Shown: positions 7,983 through 17,322 of the stretch, piece after piece
How the letters are laid out: each line of letters begins with the position of its first letter
Numbering within the stretch: position 1 is the first letter of the stretch
Made by a program: the position numbers and the translations under genes
NCBI RefSeq assembly: GCF_900607235.1
Contig: NZ_LR027853.1
Location: 317,428-381,427, forward strand
Length of the DNA stretch: 64,000 bases
From: Olivibacter jilunii
GTDB taxonomy: Bacteria; Bacteroidota; Bacteroidia; Sphingobacteriales; Sphingobacteriaceae
Direction of reading: 5' to 3'
Notes under the pieces: generated by a model
Told to the model about the DNA's origin: nothing
Databases searched by the model: none
What the model saw: only the letters and a program-made list of their open reading frames with translations

Positions 7983-9026
7983 ATGACAGCCGTAAAGACC
8001 CTGGGTCAATTTATTATTGAAAAGCAAGCTGACTTTCCGTATGCAAAAGGTGAATTAAGCAGATTATTAAGAGATATTGGTATAGCCGCAAAAATAGTAA
8101 ACAGAGAGGTCAATAAGGCTGGATTGGTTGATATACTTGGAGACGCAGGGACAACGAATGTGCAAGGAGAGGGGCAGAAGAAATTGGACGTATATGCCAA
8201 TGAGCAATTCATCGCGGCTTTAAGGAGCGGAGGAGAGTGCTGCGTAGTTGCTTCTGAAGAAAACGATGAGTGCATCTATATTGAATCCGAAATATCAAAA
8301 AATGCCAAATATATAGTAGCCATAGATCCCTTGGATGGATCTTCAAATATCGATGTAAATGTAGCGATAGGGACGATCTTTTCTATTTATCGCCGGCAAA
8401 GTTTGGACGGCAAGCCGCTAATAAGTGATGTGCTGCAAAAAGGAAGTGAGCAGGTTGCGGCCGGTTATGTGATTTATGGTTCATCAACCATGCTAGTGTA
8501 TACCACAGGTAAAGGTGTGAATGGCTTTACATTAGATCCGTCAATCGGAGAATTCTGTTTGTCTCATCCTAATATGAGAATTCCAAAGGAGGGTAAAATC
8601 TATTCAATAAACGAAGGCAATTACGTTCACTTTCCGCAAGGAGTAAAAGATTACATCAAATATTGTCAGGAGGAAGATATAAATTCGGGACGTCCTTATA
8701 CATCCCGATATATTGGATCGATGGTAGCTGATATTCACCGAAATCTCATTAAAGGGGGAATCTTTCTCTACCCGGTATCATCAGCTTATCCGAAAGGGAA
8801 ATTAAGGCTTGTTTATGAATGTAATCCGATGGCCTTTATATTAGAGCAGGCTGGGGGAATTGCCATCGATGGTTCCAACCGCATTTTAGATATCGTTCCC
8901 GATCATCTTCATCAACGTTCGGCTATTTTTCTCGGTTCAGAAAACATGGTTAACAAGCTTATGGAGTTTTTAAGCGGCAGTAATTTGATGACCTATAAGG
9001 CTGATAGTGCTATAAGCGCTCCTTAA
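7983..9026 (+). CDS. fbp: Fructose-1,6-bisphosphatase, class I
   Basis: Hydrolyses fructose-1,6-bisphosphate to fructose-6-phosphate, the committed gluconeogenic step. 347 residues, normal for class I enzymes (about 330-350). The family signature with the metal-binding acidic residues, [19 protein letters not shown], is near residues 113-131. The substrate-binding stretch [22 protein letters not shown] and the [14 protein letters not shown] segment follow. The gene stands alone after an AT-rich region with a 10-bp-armed palindrome, so it is probably separately regulated. Its 3' end overlaps the convergent MerR gene by 17 bp. Confidence 0.97.
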   Translation: MTAVKTLGQFIIEKQADFPYAKGELSRLLRDIGIAAKIVNREVNKAGLVDILGDAGTTNVQGEGQKKLDVYANEQFIAALRSGGECCVVASEENDECIYIESEISKNAKYIVAIDPLDGSSNIDVNVAIGTIFSIYRRQSLDGKPLISDVLQKGSEQVAAGYVIYGSSTMLVYTTGKGVNGFTLDPSIGEFCLSHPNMRIPKEGKIYSINEGNYVHFPQGVKDYIKYCQEEDINSGRPYTSRYIGSMVADIHRNLIKGGIFLYPVSSAYPKGKLRLVYECNPMAFILEQAGGIAIDGSNRILDIVPDHLHQRSAIFLGSENMVNKLMEFLSGSNLMTYKADSAISAP

Positions 9027-9345
9027 CCTCAATTAAAAATTGCTTTAACTTTTCAAGAGAATCAATCACCCGTTGGTTCTCTTTCGCTTGGTTTTTATTC
9101 GCCTTTAAATAATCACGCGCTCCTTGTAAGGTATATCCTTTGTTCTTTACCAAATTAAATATGATCTTGAGATTTTCGATATCTTCCGGTGTAAAGAGTC
9201 TATTACCTTTTTTGTTTTTCTTTGGCTGGATAATATCAAACTCGCGCTCGTAAAATCTTATTTGCGATGCGTTCACCTCAAACATCTCCGTAACCTCTCC
9301 CATGGTATAATAGAGCTTGTTGATTTCTCGTTCTTTATAAGGCAT
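9010..9345 (-). CDS. Small MerR-type transcriptional regulator
   Basis: 111 residues. The winged-helix DNA-binding region is clear: [16 protein letters not shown] (helix-turn-helix, about 10-25), [13 protein letters not shown] (wing start) and [16 protein letters not shown] (about 47-62). After a short coiled stretch the protein ends at residue 111, so it lacks the metal- or drug-binding C-terminal domain of classical MerR proteins. Such short MerR proteins are widespread in Bacteroidota and their ligand is unknown. The gene converges on fbp with a 17-bp overlap, and its start faces the antiporter gene across 249 bp. Confidence 0.88.
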   Translation of the reverse strand: MPYKEREINKLYYTMGEVTEMFEVNASQIRFYEREFDIIQPKKNKKGNRLFTPEDIENLKIIFNLVKNKGYTLQGARDYLKANKNQAKENQRVIDSLEKLKQFLIEVKERL

Positions 9346-9594
9346 ATTTTATGGATATTTGCAGGTGAATTTACAAAAAAGTTTCTTGTTGATCCACTGC
9401 TTAATTCGATCTCAAAAAAAAAGAAAATACCCAAATAATCAAAATAGATTTTTTTATTAAAAAGGGTTCACTAAATATTCTTTATGTGTATTTCAAGTCA
9501 AGATTCCTGCGGGGGCCTTTATCTTCGGAAGAAAAAAACTATATTTAAGGCATACTGTTTAAAAAGTGCAAATGATTGTCGTTAGTGTTAGTTT

Positions 9595-11766
9595 ATGAAC
9601 AAGAGTTTTATAGAACATATTTCCCACGCCTTTGAAACACCTTTAACGAATTCCGTACTGATCTTTTCCCTGATTTTGCTGATCATACTTTTGGCTCCTA
9701 TCTTATTGCGGAAAATTAAAATTCCAGGTATTATAGGATTGATTCTTTCCGGGGTTATTATTGGACCTCACGGATTGAATATATTAGCGCAAACAGATGC
9801 GGTCAAGCTATTTTCAACAATAGGTTTGCTTTATATTATGTTTATTGCGGGGCTCGAGTTGGATATGAATGAGTTTCGTAAAACCAGGCATAAAAGTATT
9901 GTTTTTGGTGTTTATACTTTTTTTATTCCCATTGCCATCGGATATCCGGTTTGTTACTATATCCTGGGATTTGATGTAGGTGCCAGTATATTGGTTTCCA
10001 GTATGTTTGCTACGCACACGCTGGTGGCTTATCCGGTGGTAAATAGCTATGGAATTGCTAAAAATCAAGCAGTTGCTATAACCATCGGCGGAACCATTTT
10101 AACGGACACGGCTGTTCTAATCATTTTGGCGGTTATCGTTGGTTCATCACAAGGACAGCTTGATCAGCAATTTTTGATGAGGCTGACTTTTTCTTTTTCC
10201 GTGTTTTTGGCCATTATGTTTGGAATCGTACCGAGGATTGCCAAATGGTTTTTCCAGAAAGTAGAGAGTGAAAAAACATCTCATTATATATTTGTTCTGT
10301 TCATTGTTTTTTTTGCCGCCTTTATTGCTGAGGTATCCGGACTCGAACCGATTATTGGTGCTTTTGTTGCGGGGTTGGCCTTGAACAAGTTCATTCCGCA
10401 CTCGTCGGCACTTATGAACAGGATTGAGTTTATTGGCAATGCGATTTTCATACCGTTCTTCCTGATTAGCGTTGGTATGATTGTCGACATCAAAGTTCTT
10501 TTCAAAGGTCCGGAAGCACTTATCGTGGCGGGCACGCTGACTGTGGTGGCAGTTTGTGGCAAATGGATAGCTGCTTGGTTCACTCAGCTCACTTTTAAAT
10601 ATAGTGGCGCGCAGCGTCAGGTGATCTTTGGATTGAGTAGCGCACATGCCGCTGCCACACTTGCTATCATTATGGTGGGCTATGCCAATAATATAATTGA
10701 CGAAAATGTATTAAACGGAACCATCGTACTGATACTCATCACCTGTATAGTTGCTTCTATTGCCATGGAATCGGCCTCAAAGAAAGTGGTCCTGGCGGGG
10801 GAGCAAGATGTAGTTGAAGAGGATAAGGATATGCTTCGGGATGAACATATTTTAGTGCCAATAGCCAACCTGAATAATATGGAAATCCTTTTGGATTTCG
10901 CTACAATGATTAAAAACAAAAAATCACCTCATCCGGTTACTATATTATCTGTTGTGCCTAATAACGAACTAGCTGAGGCTAATTTAAAGAAAGCAAGGAA
11001 AAATCTGGATTCTACAGCTAAATATGCTTCGGGTAGTGAGATAGAAGTGAATATGATGGCTACGATCGACTATAATATTGCCGGCGGGATTAGCAGGGCA
11101 TCGCGAGAGATTATAGCGGATAGTATTTTACTTGGATGGCCCAGCCAGGTTGGCATTATTGAAAAGATGGTTGGAGAAAAAACGGAAAGTATTCTTAACC
11201 GTACAGATATCAATATCTTTATGTGTCATTTCGGTAAGCCTTTTGTAAGTAATGATAAAATCACATTGGTTTGCCCGCCAATGGCGGAAGACGAAAAAGG
11301 GTTCTCCTATTGGCTGACAAAAGTTGGTCAATTGGCGATTGAGCTTACGTTACCGGTTGTTTGCATTGCGAATGCCCGATCAGAGTCGGCGGTTACGTCC
11401 TTTCTCAAGAAAAGCAAAATCAATTGCAATATCCGGTTTGTTAACCATACTGATTGGGACGACCTGGCATCTCTTAGAGGCTATATAAGCGATACCGACC
11501 TACTGGTGTTCGTTTCGGCGAGAGCGGGTGAAGTCTCTTATAATCGAGAATTCGACGGTATACCGAAAAAACTCGCTCGGAAATATGAAAATAATAATAG
11601 AATACTAATTTATCCGAGTAGGCGACCAACTAGCGTGTTTGATAATTATGATGAGGTGAGTGCCATGTCGACAAACCGGGGCTATACTCGTCTACAGAGG
11701 ATGGGCAAAGGTTTAGGAAGCATATTGAATATAAGAAACAGAAACTTACCGGGATCAACTAAATGA
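9595..11766 (+). CDS. Cation:proton antiporter, CPA2 family, with C-terminal USP-like region
   Basis: 723 residues. About 12 hydrophobic segments between residues 15 and 395 form the Na+/H+ exchanger fold, including [20 protein letters not shown] (about 42-61) and [20 protein letters not shown] (about 249-268). From about residue 415 a soluble region resembles two universal-stress-protein folds (for example [19 protein letters not shown]). The role is monovalent cation and pH homeostasis; the cation (Na or K) cannot be read from sequence. icd starts 7 bases after the stop, so the two are cotranscribed, an association I cannot explain functionally. Confidence 0.9.
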   Translation: MNKSFIEHISHAFETPLTNSVLIFSLILLIILLAPILLRKIKIPGIIGLILSGVIIGPHGLNILAQTDAVKLFSTIGLLYIMFIAGLELDMNEFRKTRHKSIVFGVYTFFIPIAIGYPVCYYILGFDVGASILVSSMFATHTLVAYPVVNSYGIAKNQAVAITIGGTILTDTAVLIILAVIVGSSQGQLDQQFLMRLTFSFSVFLAIMFGIVPRIAKWFFQKVESEKTSHYIFVLFIVFFAAFIAEVSGLEPIIGAFVAGLALNKFIPHSSALMNRIEFIGNAIFIPFFLISVGMIVDIKVLFKGPEALIVAGTLTVVAVCGKWIAAWFTQLTFKYSGAQRQVIFGLSSAHAAATLAIIMVGYANNIIDENVLNGTIVLILITCIVASIAMESASKKVVLAGEQDVVEEDKDMLRDEHILVPIANLNNMEILLDFATMIKNKKSPHPVTILSVVPNNELAEANLKKARKNLDSTAKYASGSEIEVNMMATIDYNIAGGISRASREIIADSILLGWPSQVGIIEKMVGEKTESILNRTDINIFMCHFGKPFVSNDKITLVCPPMAEDEKGFSYWLTKVGQLAIELTLPVVCIANARSESAVTSFLKKSKINCNIRFVNHTDWDDLASLRGYISDTDLLVFVSARAGEVSYNREFDGIPKKLARKYENNNRILIYPSRRPTSVFDNYDEVSAMSTNRGYTRLQRMGKGLGSILNIRNRNLPGSTK

Positions 11767-11773
11767 AAAAGTT

Positions 11774-13042
11774 ATGGGACAGAAAATAACCATAAATGAA
11801 AAAGGACATTTAACCGTTCCTGATAATCCAATCATACCCTTTATCATCGGTGATGGAATAGGGCCTGATATCTGGAATGCAGCCGTTCGTGTTTTTGATG
11901 AAGGTGTACGAAAGGCTTATGCAGCGAAGCGGCAGATCGAATGGAAAGAGATTTTGGCAGGGCAAAAAGCCTATGACCAAACTGGCAGCTGGCTTCCTGA
12001 GGAAACAATTGAGGCCATGAGGGAGTACGTTGTTTCGATAAAAGGACCACTAACTACACCCGTTGGAGGTGGTATCCGATCGTTAAATGTGGCTATTCGG
12101 CAGTTGCTCGATCTATTTGTTTGCCAGCGCCCGTTATCCTGGATTGAGGGAGTCCCCTCACCGGTTAAACACCCGGAAAATGTAGATATGGTCATATTTC
12201 GTGAAAATACAGAGGATATTTATGCCGGCATTGAATTCGAAGCTGACAGTAAGGAAGCCCAAGTTTTAAAAGAGTACCTAACAAATCAGTTTGGTGTGGA
12301 CTATCCCTTCAAAGAAGAGACGGCTCTTGGCATAAAACCGGTATCGAAGGAAGGGTCCGTTCGTTTAATACGGGCAGCTATAGAATATGCAATAAAGGAG
12401 AAACTTCCATCCGTGAGTTTAGTTCATAAGGGGAATATTATGAAGTTTACAGAAGGTGCCTTTAAGAACTGGGGTTATGAATTAGCGGAAAATGAATACG
12501 CCGAAGACGTGTTTACCTGGACTCAATGGGAAAGATTAAAGGCTACCGACGGTGAACAAGCTGCAAACAATGCGTTACAAAAAGCACAACAGCAAGGGAA
12601 AGTTATTATAAAAGACGTAATTGCTGATAATTTTCTGCAACAGATTTTGCTAAACCCAAGAGACTATGCAGTGATTGCTACATTAAATCTCAACGGTGAT
12701 TACATTTCAGATGCATTGGCGGCCATTGTTGGCGGAATCGGCATAGCTCCGGGAGCGAACATTAATTACCTTAAAGGGCATGCGGTGTTTGAAGCAACGC
12801 ATGGAACAGCCCCTCGTTTTGCAAATACAGATAGTATGAACCCTTCATCAGTTATCTTGAGCGGCGTGATGATGTTTGATTATATGGGATGGCACGAGGT
12901 ATCATCAATCATTAAAAAAGGACTGGCTAAAACCATTCGTTCAAAACAAGTTACCATAGACTTTTATAATCAGATGGAAGGGGCTACCTTACTTAAAACG
13001 AGTCAATTTGCAGATGCGATTATTCGATATATGGGTAACTAA
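11774..13042 (+). CDS. icd: Isocitrate dehydrogenase, NADP-type
   Basis: Converts isocitrate to 2-oxoglutarate and CO2 in the TCA cycle, supplying the carbon skeleton used by glutamate synthase. 422 residues, close to the 416 of the E. coli homodimeric enzyme. The substrate loop [20 protein letters not shown] (about residues 97-116) contains the serine that is phosphorylated in E. coli. Further motifs are [13 protein letters not shown] (about 218-230), the metal-binding [13 protein letters not shown] (about 304-316) and the cofactor region [11 protein letters not shown] (about 341-351). It is cotranscribed with the antiporter 7 bases upstream. Confidence 0.96.
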   Translation: MGQKITINEKGHLTVPDNPIIPFIIGDGIGPDIWNAAVRVFDEGVRKAYAAKRQIEWKEILAGQKAYDQTGSWLPEETIEAMREYVVSIKGPLTTPVGGGIRSLNVAIRQLLDLFVCQRPLSWIEGVPSPVKHPENVDMVIFRENTEDIYAGIEFEADSKEAQVLKEYLTNQFGVDYPFKEETALGIKPVSKEGSVRLIRAAIEYAIKEKLPSVSLVHKGNIMKFTEGAFKNWGYELAENEYAEDVFTWTQWERLKATDGEQAANNALQKAQQQGKVIIKDVIADNFLQQILLNPRDYAVIATLNLNGDYISDALAAIVGGIGIAPGANINYLKGHAVFEATHGTAPRFANTDSMNPSSVILSGVMMFDYMGWHEVSSIIKKGLAKTIRSKQVTIDFYNQMEGATLLKTSQFADAIIRYMGN

Positions 13043-13078
13043 TTCATAATAATTAAGTGCTAATCGGCGAAAAAATAG

Positions 13079-13086
13079 TAGTTTTG
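13079..13086 (+). promoter_or_regulatory. -7 promoter box of the response regulator gene
   Basis: TAGTTTTG matches TAnnTTTG exactly, 61 bases ahead of the start at 13148. A purine-rich GGAGGATAAAGA lies about 15-25 bases before the ATG, rather far for a Shine-Dalgarno. Confidence 0.35.
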
Positions 13087-13147
13087 TAGATTAACGTAAT
13101 ATACTAAAAAACGAATTGTTTCCGTTGGAGGATAAAGACAAATAAAT

Positions 13148-14515
13148 ATGGCCAAAATCCTGCTTGTAGAAGATGATACTACCTTTTCGACTATTCTCGA
13201 AGGCTTTTTGAAAAAAAATGGTCATCAAGTTGAAATGAGGTACAATGTCAAAAGTAGTGTCAAATCATTGGACGAATCTATTGACCTTATGTTGCTGGAT
13301 TATCGTCTGGGGGATGGAACGGGTTTGGATGTATTGGAAGAAGTTCGGAACAGGGGCCTAAATATCCCTGTTATTATCATGACCAGTTTCAATGACGTAC
13401 GCACTGCAGTAAGGGCCATGCGTTTGGGGGTGTTTGATTATATTACGAAACCGGTAAACCCCGATGAATTATTAATGGTTTTAAAAGATGCATTAAACCA
13501 TAATAGTGAAGAACAAATCCCTTCGACCACCAAAAAATTACCGGAAGAAGAGTCGTCAGACTTTGTAAAAGGCGTTAGTACCCAATCTAAAAAGCTTCAA
13601 GAATACATCAATTTAGTTGCACCGACCGACATGTCTGTGTTGGTAAGGGGGGAAAGCGGTACGGGAAAGGAGTACGTGGCAAGGTCCATTCATTTAAAAA
13701 GCAACCGAGCCAATAAACCTTTTGTATCCATTGATTGTGGAACCCTTTCCAAAGAGCTGGCAGCCAGCGAACTGTTTGGACATATTAAGGGGTCGTTTAC
13801 AGGAGCACTTACGGATAAAAAAGGACAATTTGAGGAGGCTGATGGCGGTACGCTGTTTTTAGATGAAATAGGGAATTTGTCGTATGATGTGCAGGTGAAA
13901 TTATTAAGAGCTTTACAAGAAAGAGTAATACAGCCTATTGGTGCTAATAAGCAAATTAAAGTTGATGTTCGTGTCATAGCCGCAACGAACGATGATTTAT
14001 TGGGTAGTTCAGCATCGGGAAATTTTAGAGAAGATCTATATCATCGGATCAATGAATTCGAAATTATTGTACCGGCTCTAAGAGACCGGGGAAGTGACAT
14101 GGATACGTTTATTGAGTTTTTTGTAGCTAAAGCTAATAAAGAATTGAATCGACAGGTTGTTCACCTTTCTAAAGAGGTAAAAGATATTTTCAAAGCTTAT
14201 GATTGGCCCGGCAACCTACGGGAACTTAAAAATGTAATAAAGAGGATGGTGCTATTGACACCGGGTGATACAGCGGAATCGAGCGCGTTACCGGATGAGA
14301 TGGTATTGTCGATCAATCAGCATAAACATCATGAAAGCCATCCGAATTCCGAGCATGTGGCTGCTGATCTTAAATCCCAAAGTGAGGCACATGAGCGACA
14401 GCTTATAATGGATGTCTTACAGCAGGTGAAATATAATAAAAGTAAGGCGGCACAGGTCTTAAATATAGATCGAAAAACCCTCTATAATAAATTAGATAAG
14501 TACGGTATTTCCTAA
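13148..14515 (+). CDS. Sigma-54-dependent response regulator, NtrC type
   Basis: 455 residues in three parts. Residues 1-120 are a receiver domain with acidic pocket (VEDD, 7-10), phospho-acceptor Asp51 (LLDYRL), Thr69 and Lys101. Residues about 137-370 are an AAA+ domain with Walker A GESGTGKE (168-175), Walker B LFLDEIG (236-242) and the sigma-54 contact loop GSFTGA (215-220), where Ser replaces the usual Ala of GAFTGA. The last 45 residues are a Fis-type helix-turn-helix (NKSKAAQVLNIDRKTLYNKL). It should activate RpoN promoters on phosphorylation. The partner kinase may be the hybrid kinase converging from the other side, but that kinase carries its own receiver and HPt domain. Confidence 0.95.
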   Translation: MAKILLVEDDTTFSTILEGFLKKNGHQVEMRYNVKSSVKSLDESIDLMLLDYRLGDGTGLDVLEEVRNRGLNIPVIIMTSFNDVRTAVRAMRLGVFDYITKPVNPDELLMVLKDALNHNSEEQIPSTTKKLPEEESSDFVKGVSTQSKKLQEYINLVAPTDMSVLVRGESGTGKEYVARSIHLKSNRANKPFVSIDCGTLSKELAASELFGHIKGSFTGALTDKKGQFEEADGGTLFLDEIGNLSYDVQVKLLRALQERVIQPIGANKQIKVDVRVIAATNDDLLGSSASGNFREDLYHRINEFEIIVPALRDRGSDMDTFIEFFVAKANKELNRQVVHLSKEVKDIFKAYDWPGNLRELKNVIKRMVLLTPGDTAESSALPDEMVLSINQHKHHESHPNSEHVAADLKSQSEAHERQLIMDVLQQVKYNKSKAAQVLNIDRKTLYNKLDKYGIS

Positions 14516-14538
14516 TTCGCGTAATTTATTTCTCAAGG

Positions 14539-17091
14539 TTATAGAACCGTTCCATTGATGAAGGATCGGCTATGCAACTCTTCTTTCAGATAATCCAATA
14601 GGCGGTATAATTGATCTATAATCCCTTGAATTTCCAGAATGTCGAATTCATTATTTCTGATGTCAATCTCAAGCTTTCGAAGTTTAATAGCTATCTTCTG
14701 TCCGCCGATCTGGGATGTTCTTCCCGCTAGTTTATGACAAATCAACGCGAGTTGTTCTCTCTCGTTAGCCTGCAAAGCATTGCGTAGATTAATAAGATCT
14801 TTTCCCGTATCTTTAATGAAAATGTTTAGTATTTTGGTAACCTGATTACTGTCATTGTAGGTCAATTTCTTCAGATTAGAAAAATCAAAATCTCTCAAAT
14901 CGTTCCGGTTTTTTATTTTAAGGGGCTCTTCGTTTGTTTTACGTAAACCAAGCAGATGCAAAAGATCAGTTTCCTTAAATGGCTTCAGCAATAAACCATC
15001 AAAACCCTGAGAAATTATTTTTTCACGCTCTTCCGGTAATGCCTGAGCTGTGAAGGCATATATTTTCACATCCTCTTCGATTCTTGGCCGTAACTCATGA
15101 TTTAATTCTACGCCCGTTTTTCCCGGCATACGCATGTCCATTAAGACAATGCTAACACTTGAGTCCCATGGTGTATTCAATAAATCATTCGGATCGGAGA
15201 AGGTACGATGGTTGATTTTATATTTATTGAAAATATTGTGACAGAGCTCGAGGATAAAACTATCATCGTCTATTACCCAAATAGTTCCTGTGAAATCTTT
15301 TATAGGGATCAGGTTGTTTTCCTCTCTACTTGTTTCGATTAACGTAGACGTTTTTAAAGGGATAAATACGTCAAATGTGGATCCCTTACCCAGCTGACTT
15401 TTTATCCTAATATTTCCTCCCATGGCTTCGCATAGCGTCTTTACAATGCTCAGCCCCAAGCCACTGCCAAAATGGGTGCCGGAATTTGAGTTTTCCGCTT
15501 GTTCAAACTCGTTGAAAATTCGATGAATATCACTTTCAGGAATACCTTTTCCGGTGTCTTCAACCGTTATTCTTAATTCGGTTAGCTCATTTTTTATGGC
15601 GGTACTAACCATCAAGGTAACCGATCCCTGATCGGTAAATTTAATGGCGTTACTAAGCAAGTTATAAAGGATTTGTTTGATCCGAAAAGGATCGCCAAAT
15701 AGATAACCCGTCCCTTCAATCTCTTTGCTCAAATTTAAGGACAGTGATTTTTCTTCGGCCTGTAGTTGCATAGCTGCAACTACCTCTTCAATTAATTGTG
15801 ACAAGTAAAAATCCTGGTTATTAAAATGAAATTTACCGGAATTGATACGATTGTAATCCAATACTTCATTTACTATCTGCAATAGGTGTTCTGAAGACTG
15901 ATATATTACGTTCACCTTACGGCTATCCTCGGGGTGTTCGTCCCGTAATTGTTCGGCATAACCAATGATCGATTGTAGAGGTGTACGAAGCTCATGACTC
16001 ATGTTGGAAAGGAACCGCTGCTTGGCTGCACTATGGTATTCGGCTTCTTCTTTGGCAATTTCGAGCTCTCGCCTATAGCGATTACTTTTTCTAATATCCG
16101 ACAAGATCAGTAAGACGAGAATAATTGTAACGCCTAAAAAGCTTAATACCACCAAATTAATCCGACTCAAACTATGGTTCATCACCGTTCTGGCTCCCAT
16201 ATTCTCGTTTTCCATCTGCAGCATTCCCTCTTTTTCCACTGCATTCAGTATACTAAGCATCTTGCTGATCAATAGATTCCCTGCATAAGTCAGCTCCACT
16301 TCTCTGTCTATAAATGAATCGCTTTGTGCGCGTTGGGTTTCTTCAATGGTTCTCAAGACGCTATCAATTAATTTAATGGCACTGTCTTGTTTTGAAGTTG
16401 CAATTGTATCTATCAGTTCCTCAATACCTTCTTTAACGATCCGTCTCGATTGCGTAATCGTATTCGGGCGGGGCGGGTTTTTTCGTTTCGATCCGAATAT
16501 CTTTCCGAAGAAAGAGCGGTCATCTTGCATCGAATCAGCCTTCACTATCTCCCCCGGTTCGATGGTGGTTGTTTCCGTAATTTTCCTTCTCGTTACAACA
16601 GTACTATCGCTATTCGGGGTGTTTTGAACAATCTCTCCAATGCTTTGTAATTGTTTAGAAAACTCATGACTGTCAACCATTTTTTCACGAACTTGAACAT
16701 AAGCCTTAAAAAGCTTGTCACGTTCTTTCAACAGCGTTTTAATGGAATCGATCCTTTTGGTTTGATTGCTGTCTTGCGAATATAGATTCTTTAACGAATC
16801 GAGGGAGGCAGAAACTAATTTTGATTCTTTTTGTAGCTGTTCATATGAATTATCTCCATCAGTCAATACTTGAGACCGTTGCAACTGATCGAGCTGCATA
16901 ATGTCTCGCGATACTTTACTAACCAAGCGCATCTTTTCGTTTGGCTTCGCAATATTATCTACAGCCGATAGCACTTGATTAAAAGCATCCTTGCTGATGG
17001 TCCATGCCAGAGCAAGGGCAATACAACAACAGATAAAGACAAAAAGAACCTTTCGTCTGACTCCTTTATTTGATAGCTTTTGATCAACCAT
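14539..17091 (-). CDS. Hybrid sensor histidine kinase with receiver and HPt domains
   Basis: 850 residues. A transmembrane helix (14-31) and a second one (312-330) flank a large, mostly helical periplasmic sensor of about 280 residues that resembles CHASE3-like helical domains but has a low-complexity basic insert around 190-215. Then come HisKA with His366 in SNMSHELRTPL, HATPase_c (N box ILYNLLSNAIKF, G boxes DTGKGIP and GSGLGLSI), a receiver with Asp652 (VLMDMRMPG) and a C-terminal HPt domain with His786 (ICHKLAGRTSQIG). All phosphorelay residues are present. It converges on the sigma-54 regulator 23 bp away. The stimulus is unknown. Confidence 0.94.
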   Translation of the reverse strand: MVDQKLSNKGVRRKVLFVFICCCIALALAWTISKDAFNQVLSAVDNIAKPNEKMRLVSKVSRDIMQLDQLQRSQVLTDGDNSYEQLQKESKLVSASLDSLKNLYSQDSNQTKRIDSIKTLLKERDKLFKAYVQVREKMVDSHEFSKQLQSIGEIVQNTPNSDSTVVTRRKITETTTIEPGEIVKADSMQDDRSFFGKIFGSKRKNPPRPNTITQSRRIVKEGIEELIDTIATSKQDSAIKLIDSVLRTIEETQRAQSDSFIDREVELTYAGNLLISKMLSILNAVEKEGMLQMENENMGARTVMNHSLSRINLVVLSFLGVTIILVLLILSDIRKSNRYRRELEIAKEEAEYHSAAKQRFLSNMSHELRTPLQSIIGYAEQLRDEHPEDSRKVNVIYQSSEHLLQIVNEVLDYNRINSGKFHFNNQDFYLSQLIEEVVAAMQLQAEEKSLSLNLSKEIEGTGYLFGDPFRIKQILYNLLSNAIKFTDQGSVTLMVSTAIKNELTELRITVEDTGKGIPESDIHRIFNEFEQAENSNSGTHFGSGLGLSIVKTLCEAMGGNIRIKSQLGKGSTFDVFIPLKTSTLIETSREENNLIPIKDFTGTIWVIDDDSFILELCHNIFNKYKINHRTFSDPNDLLNTPWDSSVSIVLMDMRMPGKTGVELNHELRPRIEEDVKIYAFTAQALPEEREKIISQGFDGLLLKPFKETDLLHLLGLRKTNEEPLKIKNRNDLRDFDFSNLKKLTYNDSNQVTKILNIFIKDTGKDLINLRNALQANEREQLALICHKLAGRTSQIGGQKIAIKLRKLEIDIRNNEFDILEIQGIIDQLYRLLDYLKEELHSRSFINGTVL

Positions 17092-17250
17092 TAATGTAAA
17101 GTTACGAATTTTGTAATTAGTTAAGTAGGATAATGGTAAGTAGGGTAGTGGTTGGAAAGAGATAGTGACAAGAGTCGTTGCAGCGAAGTCATTTTGGTAG
17201 TACTCCGATGCTTTTGGAAGAAACAGGTAAGTCGTATACTATATATAAAT

Positions 17251-17302
17251 AAAAAAGAAGAGTGTCTCGCAATATTTGTCTTTGACAAAGAGGAGACACT
17301 CT
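17251..17302 (-). terminator. Terminator of clpB
   Basis: On the minus strand, AGAGTGTCTC-type arms at 17293-17302 and 17259-17268 form a perfect 10-bp stem with a 24-base loop, followed by a T-rich run. It lies 20 bases beyond the clpB stop. Confidence 0.75.
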
Positions 17303-17322
17303 CTTTTCCTGAAAAATGAATA

